A DNA stretch of 9,858 bases from Hyphomicrobiales bacterium (GCA_028865375.1 JAGWKJ010000068.1:1-9858); one strand, 5' to 3'. Counted from the first letter of the stretch, positions 1-7,131 are shown. Program-made: numbers and translations. The notes: generated from the letters alone by a model not told the origin.

Positions 1-706
1 CGTCCCGTTGCGCCTGTTCGGGCACGACGTGTCCTTCACCAATTCGGCCTTGCTGATGGTCCTCACGCTGGCGGTGGCGGTGGCGCTGCTGCTGCCCGCC
101 GTGCGCCGGCCCGCCGGGACGCCCGGCCGCCTGCAGGCGCTGGGCGAGATCGCCTATGAATTCGTCGCCGGCATGGTGCGCCAGGCGGGCGGCGAGCACG
201 CGATGGGCTTCTTCCCCTTCGTGTTCTCGATCTTCATGTTCATCCTGGTGGCCAACCTGCTCGGGCTGGTGCCGATGTCGTTCTCGGTGACGGCGCACAT
301 CGTCGTGACGGCGGCGCTGGCGCTCACCGTGTTCCTGACCGTGATCGTGGCGGGCCTCGTCCACAACGGCTTCGGCTTCTTCAAGCTGTTCGTGCCCTCC
401 GGCGTGTCGCCGGTGATGAAGGCGATCGTCGCGCCCATCGAGATCATCTCTTTCTTCTCGCGGCCGCTCAGCCATTCGGTCCGCCTGTTCGCCAACATGC
501 TGGCGGGCCACATCACGCTCAACGTCTTCGCCGCATTCGTGGCGATGATGTTGGGCGCCGGCGTCTGGAGCGTTCTGTCGCCGCTGCCGCTGGCCATGAC
601 GATCGGCCTGTTCGCCCTCGAGTTGCTCGTCGCCTTCTTGCAGGCCTACGTGTTCACGCTTCTCACCTGCATGTATCTCAACGACGCGCTTCACCCCGGC
701 CATTGA
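1..706 (+). CDS. atpB: F0F1 ATP synthase subunit a (5'-truncated)
   Basis: Subunit a of the F-type ATP synthase forms the two proton half-channels beside the c-ring in the inner membrane. The frame is open to the first base. A TTG at 8 could act as a start, but the residues before it (V-P) and the FTNSALLMVL block just after it match the interior of alphaproteobacterial AtpB, so the true start probably lies upstream and roughly 15 residues are missing. Counting from that TTG, the signature SRPLSHSVRLFANMLAGH spans about 151-168 and carries the essential arginine at R159. E145 lies in PIEIISFF. There are about five hydrophobic helices, near 11-30, 66-88, 93-117, 171-191 and 195-220. It is the first visible gene of the a-c-b'-b order. 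atpI would be expected just outside the window. Family assignment is certain; the true start cannot be seen. Confidence 0.96.
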   Translation, partial: VPLRLFGHDVSFTNSALLMVLTLAVAVALLLPAVRRPAGTPGRLQALGEIAYEFVAGMVRQAGGEHAMGFFPFVFSIFMFILVANLLGLVPMSFSVTAHIVVTAALALTVFLTVIVAGLVHNGFGFFKLFVPSGVSPVMKAIVAPIEIISFFSRPLSHSVRLFANMLAGHITLNVFAAFVAMMLGAGVWSVLSPLPLAMTIGLFALELLVAFLQAYVFTLLTCMYLNDALHPGH

Positions 707-724
707 CGCCGGAACGGCCCAGCG

Positions 725-773
725 CCAAAGCCAAGCCGACCCAAGTCAACCAAGCAACCCAGCCTTACAGGAG
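725..773 (+). promoter_or_regulatory. A/C-rich leader and Shine-Dalgarno of atpE
   Basis: The 73-nt gap before atpE is unlike its GC-rich surroundings. It is poor in G and T and repeats the motif CCAAG at 731, 741 and 750, preceded by CCAAAG at 725. A strong AGGAG lies at 769-773, six nt from the ATG at 780. Such a stretch should stay unstructured and favour ribosome loading. Enhanced translation of the c subunit is established for E. coli atpE; that this leader does the same here is inference. Confidence 0.5.
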
Positions 774-779
774 CATTCG

Positions 780-1007
780 ATGGATCCCGTTGCAGCCAAG
801 TACATCGGCGCCGGCCTCGCCGCGATCGGCACCGGCCTCGCCGGCATGGGCGTCGGCAACCTGTTCGGCCAGTTCCTGAACGGCGCGCTCCGCAACCCCT
901 CGGCCGCCGACGGCCAGGGCGGACGCCTGATCTTCGGCTTCGCGGTGACCGAAGCGCTCGGCATCTTCGCGCTGCTGATCGCGCTGCTGCTGCTGTTCGT
1001 GGTCTGA
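780..1007 (+). CDS. atpE: F0F1 ATP synthase subunit c
   Basis: This 75-residue proteolipid is the subunit that oligomerises into the rotating c-ring of F0. Helix 1 (about 8-30) carries a glycine-rich packing motif with G10, G12, G17, G19, G22, G24 and G26. The polar loop has the conserved R38-N39-P40 that contacts the F1 stalk. Helix 2 (about 51-75) contains the ion-binding carboxylate E58 in FAVTEALGIF. No sodium-binding signature is evident, so proton coupling is the likely mode. The start has an AGGAG six nt upstream and the length is typical for the family. An A/C-rich leader precedes the gene and a stable hairpin follows it, which fits separate tuning of this many-copy subunit. Confidence 0.98.
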   Translation: MDPVAAKYIGAGLAAIGTGLAGMGVGNLFGQFLNGALRNPSAADGQGGRLIFGFAVTEALGIFALLIALLLLFVV

Positions 1008-1026
1008 CCGGCCCATCGTCGACGAC

Positions 1027-1053
1027 GCCGCGTCGCCCTTCGGGCGGCGCGGC
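1027..1053 (+). promoter_or_regulatory. Stable hairpin between atpE and atpF'
   Basis: Positions 1027-1038 pair with 1042-1053 in a 12-bp stem with one G-T wobble (T1033 with G1047) and a TTC triloop at 1039-1041. An 11-bp stem with a CTTCG loop is equivalent. It starts 20 nt after the atpE stop codon. No T-run follows and atpF' is only 24 nt away, so a full terminator is unlikely. A 3' stabiliser of an atpE-ending transcript, or partial attenuation, fits better. The structure is read directly from the sequence; the role is inferred. Confidence 0.5.
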
Positions 1054-1077
1054 CCACCAGCCGGGAAGACCGCCGCC

Positions 1078-1629
1078 ATGGCCCAAGCCACGATCGCAAA
1101 GATCGCGACGACCGCAGCGCCCGGGGGCGCGGCGGGCCACGCGTTCCCGCCGTTCCAGTTCGAGACCTTCCCGTCGCAGTTGCTGTGGCTCGCGCTGACG
1201 TTCGGCGCGCTCTACCTCGCGATGTCGAAGGTGATCGCGCCGGGCATCGGCGCGACGCTCGAGGCGCGCCGCAAGGCGATCGCCGACCGGATCGACGAAG
1301 CCTCCGCCATGCAGGCCAAGGCCGACGCGGCCGCCGCCGCGCAGGAGCGCAAGCTCGCCGACGCCAAGGCCGGCGCGCGCGCGCTGGCGCAGAAGACCCG
1401 CGACGACCTCGCGGCGGACGCCAAGCGCAAGAGCGACGTCGTCGAGGCCGACCTCGGCGCGAAGCTGGCGGACGCCGAGCGGCGGATCGCCGCCCAGCGC
1501 GATTCCGCGATGGCCAACGTCGAGGCGGTCGCCCGCGAGGCCGCGGCGGCGCTCGTCGAGCGCGTGCTCGGCCGCCCCGCGGATTCGGCGAGCGTCGCCG
1601 CGGCGGTCTCCGCCGCCGGGAGATCCTGA
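1078..1629 (+). CDS. atpF': F0F1 ATP synthase subunit b'
   Basis: This 183-residue protein is one half of the b/b' heterodimer that forms the peripheral stalk and holds F1 against F0. A short N-terminal tail leads to FPPFQFETFPSQLLWLAL at about 23-40, typical of b', and one membrane helix at roughly 31-50. A long Ala/Lys/Glu/Arg-rich helix, expected to be a coiled coil, runs from about 58 to 163. The FETF-SQ-LWLA block separates b' from the b gene that follows. Having two b-type genes is characteristic of alphaproteobacteria and phototrophs. The start lies a few nt after a weak GGGAAG, 24 nt beyond the hairpin. The gene ends one nt before the atpF start, which implies translational coupling. 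The name atpG is also used for this gene. Confidence 0.95.
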   Translation: MAQATIAKIATTAAPGGAAGHAFPPFQFETFPSQLLWLALTFGALYLAMSKVIAPGIGATLEARRKAIADRIDEASAMQAKADAAAAAQERKLADAKAGARALAQKTRDDLAADAKRKSDVVEADLGAKLADAERRIAAQRDSAMANVEAVAREAAAALVERVLGRPADSASVAAAVSAAGRS

Positions 1630-1630
1630 C

Positions 1631-2113
1631 ATGTTCGGCGCGGAAACCTGGGAACTCGTCGCGTTCCTGATCTTCGTGGGCGCGGCGCTGTGGTTCGGCG
1701 CGCACAAGCGCGTCGCCGACGCGCTCGACGAGCGCGGCCGCAAGATCGCCGGCGAATTCGACGCCGCCGCCAAGCTGCGCGCGGAGGCCGAAGCGATCCT
1801 CGCCGGCTTCGAAGCCAAGGCGAAGGAAGCCGAGGCCGAGGCCGCCGCCATCGTCGCGCAGGCGCGCGCCGAGGCCGAGACGCTGGCGGCCGAGGCGGCC
1901 GAGCGCGTCAAGGAATTCGTCGAACGCCGCACCCGCGAAGCCGATTCCAAGATCGCGCTCGCCGAGCGCCAGGCGACCGCCGACGTGCGCGCCGCCGCCG
2001 CCGACCGCGCGGTCTCGGCCGCCGAGACCGTCATCCGCGGCCAGACGGCGGGCGCCGCCGGCGCGCCGCTGGTCGAGCGCGAGATCGCCGGGCTCGCGGG
2101 CCGGTTCTCCTGA
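1631..2113 (+). CDS. atpF: F0F1 ATP synthase subunit b
   Basis: Partner of b' in the peripheral stalk, 160 residues. One N-terminal membrane helix (about 4-23) is followed by the conserved b-subunit stretch ALDERGRKIAGEFDAA at 31-46. A charged, Ala-rich helix then extends to about 136. The C-terminus EIAGLAGRFS is short and typical. The ATG lies one nt after the b' stop, with GGGAGA at 1618-1623 inside the end of atpF' acting as ribosome-binding site. The gene closes the F0 block. The F1 genes (atpHAGDC) are not here, matching the alphaproteobacterial habit of keeping F0 and F1 in separate operons. Confidence 0.95.
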   Translation: MFGAETWELVAFLIFVGAALWFGAHKRVADALDERGRKIAGEFDAAAKLRAEAEAILAGFEAKAKEAEAEAAAIVAQARAEAETLAAEAAERVKEFVERRTREADSKIALAERQATADVRAAAADRAVSAAETVIRGQTAGAAGAPLVEREIAGLAGRFS

Positions 2114-2147
2114 GCCGCCGCCTCCCATCGCGATCGGGCCCGCGCCG

Positions 2148-2966
2148 ATGACGACGCGCATCGACGCGCGCTTCGCGGAGCTGCGCAAGGCCGGGCGCAA
2201 GGCGCTGGTGACCTTCGTCACCGCCGGCGATCCCGATCCCGACACGTCGCTGGCGATCCTGCGCGCCCTGCCCGGCGCCGGCGCCGACGTGATCGAGATC
2301 GGGATGCCCTTCACCGACCCCATGGCCGACGGACCGGCGATCCAGGCCTCGGGCCAGCGCGCGCTGAAGGCCGGCCAGACGATGGCCAAGACGCTTGACA
2401 TGGTGCGCGCGTTCCGCGCCGACGACGCGACGACGCCGATCGTGCTGATGGGCTATTACAACCCGGTCTACGTGCGCGGGCCCGCGGCCTTCGCGGCCGA
2501 GGCCAAGGCGGCGGGCGTCGACGGCCTGATCGTGGTCGACCTGCCGCCCGAGGAAGACGACGAGCTCTGCCTGCCCGCGCGCGCGGCCGGGCTCAACTTC
2601 ATCCGCCTCGCCACGCCCACCACCGACGACGCGCGGCTGCCCGCCGTGCTCGCGAACGTGTCGGGCTTCGTCTATTACGTCTCGATCACGGGCGTGACCG
2701 GCGCCGCGCGGCCCGACGCCGACGCGGTCCGCGCCGCGGTCGCCCGCATCAAGCGCAAGACCGACCTGCCGGTCGCGGTCGGCTTCGGCGTGCGCGACGC
2801 GCAGGGCGCGCGCGCGATCGCGTCGGCCGCCGACGGCGTCGTGGTCGGCTCCGCGTTGGTGGAGGCGGTTCGCGCCTCGCTGGTCGAGGGCCGCGCGACG
2901 CCCGGCACCGTGGGCGCGGTGACAAAGCTCGTCGCCGACATCGCCGCCGGCGTCCGCGCCGCCTGA
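2148..2966 (+). CDS. trpA: Tryptophan synthase alpha chain
   Basis: TrpA cleaves indole-3-glycerol phosphate to indole and glyceraldehyde 3-phosphate and channels indole to the TrpB beta subunit in the cytoplasm. The 272-residue TIM barrel is complete. Both catalytic acids are present in EIGMPFTDPMADGPAIQ: E50 and D61, equivalent to E49 and D60 of the enteric enzyme. Other markers are VLMGYYNPVY (about 99-108), GLIVVDLPPEE (126-136), YYVSITGVTGAA (176-187) and the phosphate-binding GFGV and DGVVVGSALV near the end. It starts 34 nt after atpF, with no clear Shine-Dalgarno and no terminator between, so read-through from the ATP synthase genes is plausible. trpF and trpB, its usual upstream neighbours in alphaproteobacteria, are absent from this position. 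Confidence 0.97.
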   Translation: MTTRIDARFAELRKAGRKALVTFVTAGDPDPDTSLAILRALPGAGADVIEIGMPFTDPMADGPAIQASGQRALKAGQTMAKTLDMVRAFRADDATTPIVLMGYYNPVYVRGPAAFAAEAKAAGVDGLIVVDLPPEEDDELCLPARAAGLNFIRLATPTTDDARLPAVLANVSGFVYYVSITGVTGAARPDADAVRAAVARIKRKTDLPVAVGFGVRDAQGARAIASAADGVVVGSALVEAVRASLVEGRATPGTVGAVTKLVADIAAGVRAA

Positions 2967-2987
2967 AGCCGGATGCGCGCGCGGCGC

Positions 2988-3001
2988 GGACGTCCTATAT
3001 T
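2988..3001 (+). promoter_or_regulatory. Possible -10 element ahead of accD
   Basis: A TATATT hexamer at 2996-3001 stands out in the GC-rich gap between trpA and accD, 27 nt before the accD ATG. It directly follows the 8-bp palindrome GGACGTCC (2988-2995). No convincing -35 hexamer is seen 16-18 nt upstream, so this is only a candidate for an accD-folC-truA promoter. Confidence 0.3.
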
Positions 3002-3016
3002 GAGCCCGACAAGCCC

Positions 3017-3021
3017 GGAGG
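3017..3021 (+). promoter_or_regulatory. Shine-Dalgarno of accD
   Basis: GGAGG lies seven nt before the ATG at 3029. It is the clearest ribosome-binding site between atpE and truA and fixes the accD start. Confidence 0.75.
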
Positions 3022-3028
3022 CCGGCCC

Positions 3029-3898
3029 ATGAACTGGATTTCCAACGTCGTGCCGCCGCGCATCCGTTCGCTGCTGCGCCGCGAGACGCCCGAGAACCTC
3101 TGGGTGAAATGCCCCGAGAGCGGCCAGCTCGTGTTCCACAAGGACCTCGAGGCCAACCAGATGGTGGTGCCGGGCTCGGGCCACCACATGCCGATCGCGC
3201 CCAAGGCGCGCTGCGGCTTCCTGTTCGACGGCGGGCGGTTCGACGAGCTGCCGCTGCCCGAGGTCCCCTCGGATCCGCTGAAATTCCGCGACATCAAGCG
3301 CTATTCCGACCGCCTGAAGGAATACCGCGCCAAGACCGGCGCGCCCGATTCCATCCTGCTCGCGCAGGGCGAGATCGAGGCCGTGCCCTTCACGGTGGCG
3401 CTGCACGACTTCCGCTTCCAGGGCGGCACGCTCGGGTTGGCGGCCGGCGAGGCGATCATCGCCGGCATGGCGGCGGCGGTCGAGAAGCGCACTCCCTTCG
3501 CGATGTTCGCGGCGTCCGGCGGCGCCCGCATGCAGGAGGGCGCGTTTTCGCTGATGCAGCTTCCGCGCACCACGGTGGCGGTGCGCCGCCTGCGCGCGGC
3601 CGGCCTGCCCTATTTCGTCGTGCTGACCAACCCGACGACCGGCGGCGTCACCGCCTCCTATGCGATGCTGGGCGACGTGCAGATCGCCGAACCCGGCGCC
3701 GTGATCGGCTTCGCCGGCGCACGCGTGATCGAGCAGACGATCCGCGAACGCCTGCCCGACGGCTTCCAGCGCGCCGAATACCTGCGCGACCACGGCATGG
3801 TCGACATGGTGACGCCCCGCCACGAGATCCGCCCGACGCTGGCGCGCATGGCGCGCATCCTGATGAACCGGCCGACGCCCTCGGCCGACGCCGCCTGA
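3029..3898 (+). CDS. accD: Acetyl-CoA carboxylase carboxyltransferase subunit beta
   Basis: With AccA, this subunit transfers the carboxyl group from biotin to acetyl-CoA, giving malonyl-CoA for fatty acid synthesis. The 289 residues include the carboxyltransferase core: ASGGARMQEG at 162-171, TGGVTASYAMLGD at 204-216, and GFAGARVIEQT at 227-237, where the usual proline of GFAGPRV is alanine (A231). The N-terminal zinc ribbon is degenerate. C28 remains in KCPESG, but the other three expected cysteines are S31, V47 and S50 (VPGSGHHM). The same kind of loss is usual in alphaproteobacterial AccD, so it is not a sign of decay. Its TGA is one nt before the folC ATG. Pairing with folC is a common arrangement in the class. 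Confidence 0.97.
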   Translation: MNWISNVVPPRIRSLLRRETPENLWVKCPESGQLVFHKDLEANQMVVPGSGHHMPIAPKARCGFLFDGGRFDELPLPEVPSDPLKFRDIKRYSDRLKEYRAKTGAPDSILLAQGEIEAVPFTVALHDFRFQGGTLGLAAGEAIIAGMAAAVEKRTPFAMFAASGGARMQEGAFSLMQLPRTTVAVRRLRAAGLPYFVVLTNPTTGGVTASYAMLGDVQIAEPGAVIGFAGARVIEQTIRERLPDGFQRAEYLRDHGMVDMVTPRHEIRPTLARMARILMNRPTPSADAA

Positions 3899-3899
3899 G

Positions 3900-5204
3900 A
3901 TGGGCGACGCCACCGCGACCTTGGCGCGCGCGGCGGGCCTGCATCCGCGCGTCATCGACCTCTCGCTCGGCCGCATCGAGCGCCTGCTCGGCGCGCTCGG
4001 CGACCCGCACCTTCGCCTGCCGCCCACGATCCACGTCGCGGGCACCAACGGCAAGGGCTCGACGGTCGCCTTCATGCGCGCGGCGCTCGAAGCGTCCGGC
4101 GCGCGCGTGCACGTCTACACGTCGCCTCATCTCGTGCGCTTCAACGAGCGCATCCGGCTGGCCGGCCGACTGATCGACGACGAACGGCTCGCCGACGCGC
4201 TGGAGCGCTGCGAGCGCGCCAACGCGGGCGGCGAGATCACGGTGTTCGAGATCGCGACCGCCGCGGCGTTCCTCGCGTTCTCCGAGGCGCCGGCGGACTG
4301 GCTGCTGCTCGAGGTCGGGCTGGGCGGACGGCTCGACGCCACCAACGTGATCCCGCCGCCGGCAGCCGCCGCGATCGCGCCGGTGTCGATCGACCACGTC
4401 GAGTTCCTGGGATCGACGCTGGCCGAGATCGCGCGAGAGAAGGCCGGCATCCTGAAGCGCGGCGCGCCGGCGGTCGCCGCCGTGCAGCCGCGCGAGGCGC
4501 GCGAGGCGATCGACCGCGCCGCGGCGCGCGCGGGCGTGCGCGTCGCCTACGCGGGCGAGGACTTCCATGCGCGGGAGGAGAACGGCCGCCTCGTCTACGA
4601 AGATTCCGCCGGCCTGCTCGACCTGCCGCCGCCCCGGCTCGCGGGGCGCCACCAGATCGGCAACGCGGCGCTCGCCATCGCGGCCCTGCGCGCGGCGGGC
4701 GCGGCGCTGTCGGCCCGCGATTTCGAGCGCGGCATGGCGGAGGCGCAATGGCCCGCGCGGCTGCAACGCCTGTCGGGCGGGCCGCTGTCGGGCCTTGCGC
4801 CGGCGGGCGCCGAGGTCTGGCTGGACGGCGGGCACAATCCCGACGGCGGGCGCGCGCTCGCGGAAGCGATGGCCGACCTCGAGGACCGCGCGCCGCGCGG
4901 TCTGGCGCTCGTGTGCGGCACGCTCGCGACCAAGGACGCGACCGGGTTCCTGAAGCCGTTCGCCGGCCTCGCGCGCGAGGTGCTCGCGGTGCCGCTGGGC
5001 GCCGACCACGCCGGGCGGCCGGCGGAGGACACCGCCGCCGCGGCGCGCGCGGCGGGCATGCCCGCGGCCGCTTTTCCCGGCGTCGCGGAGGCGCTGCGCT
5101 TCCTCGCCGCGCGGCGCGAGCCCGTGCCGCCGCGCATCCTGATCGCCGGCTCGCTCTACCTCGCCGGCGACGTCCTCGCCGCCGAGGGCCGCGCGCCGGA
5201 TTGA
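3900..5204 (+). CDS. folC: Bifunctional dihydrofolate / folylpolyglutamate synthase
   Basis: FolC adds glutamate to dihydropteroate and further glutamates to folates, using ATP, and belongs to the Mur ligase-like family. In the 434 residues, the P-loop AGTNGKGS is at 47-54, SPHL at 75-78, LEVGLGGRLDATNV at 137-150 and DHVEFLG at 165-171. EKAGILK at 180-186 includes K181, in the position of the family's modified active-site lysine. AGRHQIGNAALAI at 248-260 and the C-terminal-domain motif WLDGGHNPDGG at 307-317 follow, and the protein ends with the typical GSLYLAG. The start is one nt after the accD stop without its own clear Shine-Dalgarno, so coupled translation is likely. Whether both activities are present cannot be decided by reading. 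Confidence 0.95.
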   Translation: MGDATATLARAAGLHPRVIDLSLGRIERLLGALGDPHLRLPPTIHVAGTNGKGSTVAFMRAALEASGARVHVYTSPHLVRFNERIRLAGRLIDDERLADALERCERANAGGEITVFEIATAAAFLAFSEAPADWLLLEVGLGGRLDATNVIPPPAAAAIAPVSIDHVEFLGSTLAEIAREKAGILKRGAPAVAAVQPREAREAIDRAAARAGVRVAYAGEDFHAREENGRLVYEDSAGLLDLPPPRLAGRHQIGNAALAIAALRAAGAALSARDFERGMAEAQWPARLQRLSGGPLSGLAPAGAEVWLDGGHNPDGGRALAEAMADLEDRAPRGLALVCGTLATKDATGFLKPFAGLAREVLAVPLGADHAGRPAEDTAAAARAAGMPAAAFPGVAEALRFLAARREPVPPRILIAGSLYLAGDVLAAEGRAPD

Positions 5205-5207
5205 ACG

Positions 5208-5954
5208 ATGGCGCGCCACCGGCTCGTCGTCGAATACGACGGCGCGGGATTCGTGGGCTGGCACCGCCAGGCCAACGGCCGCTCCGTGCAGGAGGCGCTG
5301 GAGGCCGCCGTGCGCTCGCTGACGGGGGCCGAGGCGCACGTGCAGGGCGCGGGGCGCACCGACGCCGGCGTCCACGCGATCGCCCAGGTCGCGCACGTCG
5401 ACCTCGCGGCCGCCTGGCGCGGCGACAAGCTGCGCGACGCGCTGAACGCGCATCTGCGGCCGATCTCCGGCGGCGTGGCGGTGACCGCGGCCGAGCCCGC
5501 GGCGGAAGAGTTCCACGCGCGCCATTCCGCGATCCGCCGGCGCTACGTCTATCGAATCGCCAACCGTCGCGCGCCGCTCGCGCTCGAGCGCGGCCGCGTC
5601 TGGCACGTGCGCGCGCGGCTCGACGCGGATGCGATGGGCGAGGCCGCGCGCTCGTTGCTCGGCAGCCACGATTTCTCGACCTTCCGCGACGCCGAATGCC
5701 AGGCGGCGAGCCCGGTGCGCACGCTCGACCGGCTCGACGTGACGCGGACCGGCGAGGAGATCGTCCTGCGCGCGGAGGCGCGCTCGTTCCTGCACCGGCA
5801 GGTGCGCTCGATGGTCGGCACCTTGGTCGAGGTCGGCGCCGGCCGCTGGCGCGTCGGCGACGTGGCGGCGGCGCTCGAAGCGCGCGACCGCGCCCGCTGC
5901 GGCCGCGTGGCGCCCGCCGAAGGGCTCTACCTCGAAGGGGTCGATTACGCGTGA
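5208..5954 (+). CDS. truA: tRNA pseudouridine(38-40) synthase TruA
   Basis: TruA converts uridines 38-40 of the tRNA anticodon arm to pseudouridine. The 248-residue protein has the nucleophile D52 in GAGRTDAGVHA, preceded by YDGAGFVGWHRQ at 10-21. RRYVYRI at 111-117 supplies the conserved active-site tyrosine. GSHDFSTFR lies at 152-160 and SFLHRQVRSMVGTLVEVG at 193-210, and the end is the family-typical APAEGLYLEGVDY. It begins three nt after the folC stop and closes the + strand run. In many alphaproteobacteria truA follows def and fmt; here it follows folC. Confidence 0.97.
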   Translation: MARHRLVVEYDGAGFVGWHRQANGRSVQEALEAAVRSLTGAEAHVQGAGRTDAGVHAIAQVAHVDLAAAWRGDKLRDALNAHLRPISGGVAVTAAEPAAEEFHARHSAIRRRYVYRIANRRAPLALERGRVWHVRARLDADAMGEAARSLLGSHDFSTFRDAECQAASPVRTLDRLDVTRTGEEIVLRAEARSFLHRQVRSMVGTLVEVGAGRWRVGDVAAALEARDRARCGRVAPAEGLYLEGVDYA

Positions 5955-5983
5955 GGCGCGCGGGGCGATGGAGGACGCCTCGC
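5951..5983. terminator. Weak inverted repeat between convergent truA and AKR genes
   Basis: Positions 5951-5958 pair with 5976-5983 over 8 bp with one wobble (T5952 with G5982). The loop is 17 nt. The repeat spans the truA stop and abuts the stop of the opposing gene. The place is right for a shared terminator, but neither strand has a T-run and the loop is large. Low confidence. Confidence 0.25.
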
Positions 5984-6997
5984 CTACACCTGTTCGCCGA
6001 CGCGCGCGGCGAACCGGTCGATTTCGGCGAGCTCTTCGGCCGTGAAATCGAGCCTGGCGACCGCGCCCGCGCATTCGCGCACCTGGGCGGGCGAACTCGC
6101 GCCGATCAACGCCGAGGTCGCGCAGCCCGGCCTGAGCGTCCAGGCGAGCGCCATCTGCGGCAGGGTCTGCCCGCGTCGCTTGGCGATCCCGGCCAGCCCG
6201 CGCACGCGCTCGACCGTCGATCTCTCGAGATAGCGCTCGGGGAAGAACCCCGGCGCCGCGCCGCGGCTGCCGGCGGGCGCCGCGCCGGCGAGATAGCGTT
6301 CGCTCAACATGCCCTGCGCCAGCGGCGAGAACACGATGGAACCGACGCCGAGCTCGCCGAGCGTCTCGAACAGGCGGTCGCCCTCGTTGCCGCGGTCGAG
6401 CAGCGAATGGCGCGGCTGGTGGATCAGGCAGGGCGTGCCGAGCCGACGCAGGATCGCGGCCGCCTCGCGCGTCTGCGCCGAGGAATAGGACGAGATCCCG
6501 ACGTATCGCGCCTTGCCGGCGCGCACCGCGGAATCGAGCGCGCCCATCGTCTCCTCGAGCGGCGTGTCGGGATCGAAGCGATGCGAATAGAACACGTCGA
6601 CGTGGTCGAGGCCCATCCGCTTCAGGCTCGCGTCGAGGCTGGCAAGCAGGTATTTGCGGCTTCCCCATTCGCCGTAAGGGCCGGGCCACATGCGGTAACC
6701 GGCCTTGGTGGCGATCACGAGCTCGTCGCGCAGGCCGCCGAAATCGCGCTTGAACAATTCGCCGAACCGCGTCTCCGCCGAGCCCGGTGGCGGGCCGTAA
6801 TTGTTGGCGAGGTCGAAATGCACGATGCCGAGGTCGAACGCCGTGCGCAGCATCGCGCGCGCGGCGTCGGCGTCCGCGCCGTCGCCGAAATTGTGCCACA
6901 GGCCGAGCGAGATCGCCGGCAGGAGCAATCCGGAACGGCCGACGCGCCGGTAGGGAATCGTCGCGTAACGGTCTGCGGCGGGAAAGGCGTCTGACAT
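5984..6997 (-). CDS. Aldo/keto reductase, YghZ-type (L-glyceraldehyde 3-phosphate reductase-like)
   Basis: This is an NADPH-dependent aldo/keto reductase barrel of 337 residues. The tetrad is visible: D62 and Y67 in HFDLANNYGPPPGSAE, K98 in ATKAGY, and H139 in YSHRFD. The blocks SLGLWHNFGDG, YRMWPGPYGEWGSRKYLLAS and SPLAQGMLSERYL closely resemble E. coli YghZ (Gpr), which reduces L-glyceraldehyde 3-phosphate and methylglyoxal. The exact substrate here is inferred from that likeness. I chose the ATG at 6997, with GGAG six nt upstream, over a GTG at 7030 that would add 11 unconserved residues. It is convergent with truA and stands alone as a transcription unit. A role in carbonyl detoxification is plausible. 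Confidence 0.9.
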   Translation of the reverse strand: MSDAFPAADRYATIPYRRVGRSGLLLPAISLGLWHNFGDGADADAARAMLRTAFDLGIVHFDLANNYGPPPGSAETRFGELFKRDFGGLRDELVIATKAGYRMWPGPYGEWGSRKYLLASLDASLKRMGLDHVDVFYSHRFDPDTPLEETMGALDSAVRAGKARYVGISSYSSAQTREAAAILRRLGTPCLIHQPRHSLLDRGNEGDRLFETLGELGVGSIVFSPLAQGMLSERYLAGAAPAGSRGAAPGFFPERYLERSTVERVRGLAGIAKRRGQTLPQMALAWTLRPGCATSALIGASSPAQVRECAGAVARLDFTAEELAEIDRFAARVGEQV

Positions 6998-7003
6998 CGC
7001 GAG

Positions 7004-7007
7004 CTCC
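7004..7007 (-). promoter_or_regulatory. Shine-Dalgarno deciding the AKR start
   Basis: On the minus strand, GGAG lies six nt before the ATG at 6997-6995. The alternative GTG at 7030 has no comparable site, so the shorter product is preferred. Confidence 0.65.
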
Positions 7008-7131
7008 GGGGACGACGGGGAACCGGACACTAGCGCCCGGCGCGCGGGCGGGGAAATCGGGGCCGGGGGCGTTTCAAGCGATGCACCGGCCAGCGGTCCC
7101 GATCTTCGTCGCGCGACGCGTCACGGGCGCG

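Noticed and set aside
1027..1053. The atpE-atpF' hairpin as an intrinsic terminator.
   Set aside because: No T-run follows, and atpF' and atpF, which are essential parts of the same complex, lie directly downstream.
2392..2400. CTTGACA inside trpA, resembling a -35 box.
   Set aside because: It lies within conserved coding sequence, has no matching -10 element at proper spacing, and there is no gene start nearby.
691..2401. Two long minus-strand frames (447 and 551 codons) opposite atpE, atpF', atpF and trpA.
   Set aside because: These are Ala/Arg/Ser-rich shadows of the coiled-coil ATP synthase genes, with no domains.
3648..6899. 1083-codon open frame on the minus strand opposite accD, folC and truA.
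   Set aside because: It is a composition shadow. The opposite frames carry unmistakable AccD, FolC and TruA motifs, while this product is Arg/Ala-rich with no recognisable domain. It also runs into the reductase gene in another frame. Long antisense ORFs are expected at this GC content.
4748..6994. 748-codon open frame on the + strand across folC, truA and the reductase.
   Set aside because: It overlaps well-supported genes in other frames, is Arg/Ala/Gly-rich without motifs, and has no convincing start.
6998..7030. GTG start at 7030 for the aldo/keto reductase.
   Set aside because: It adds 11 unconserved residues, whereas the ATG at 6997 has GGAG at correct spacing and matches where YghZ-type proteins begin.
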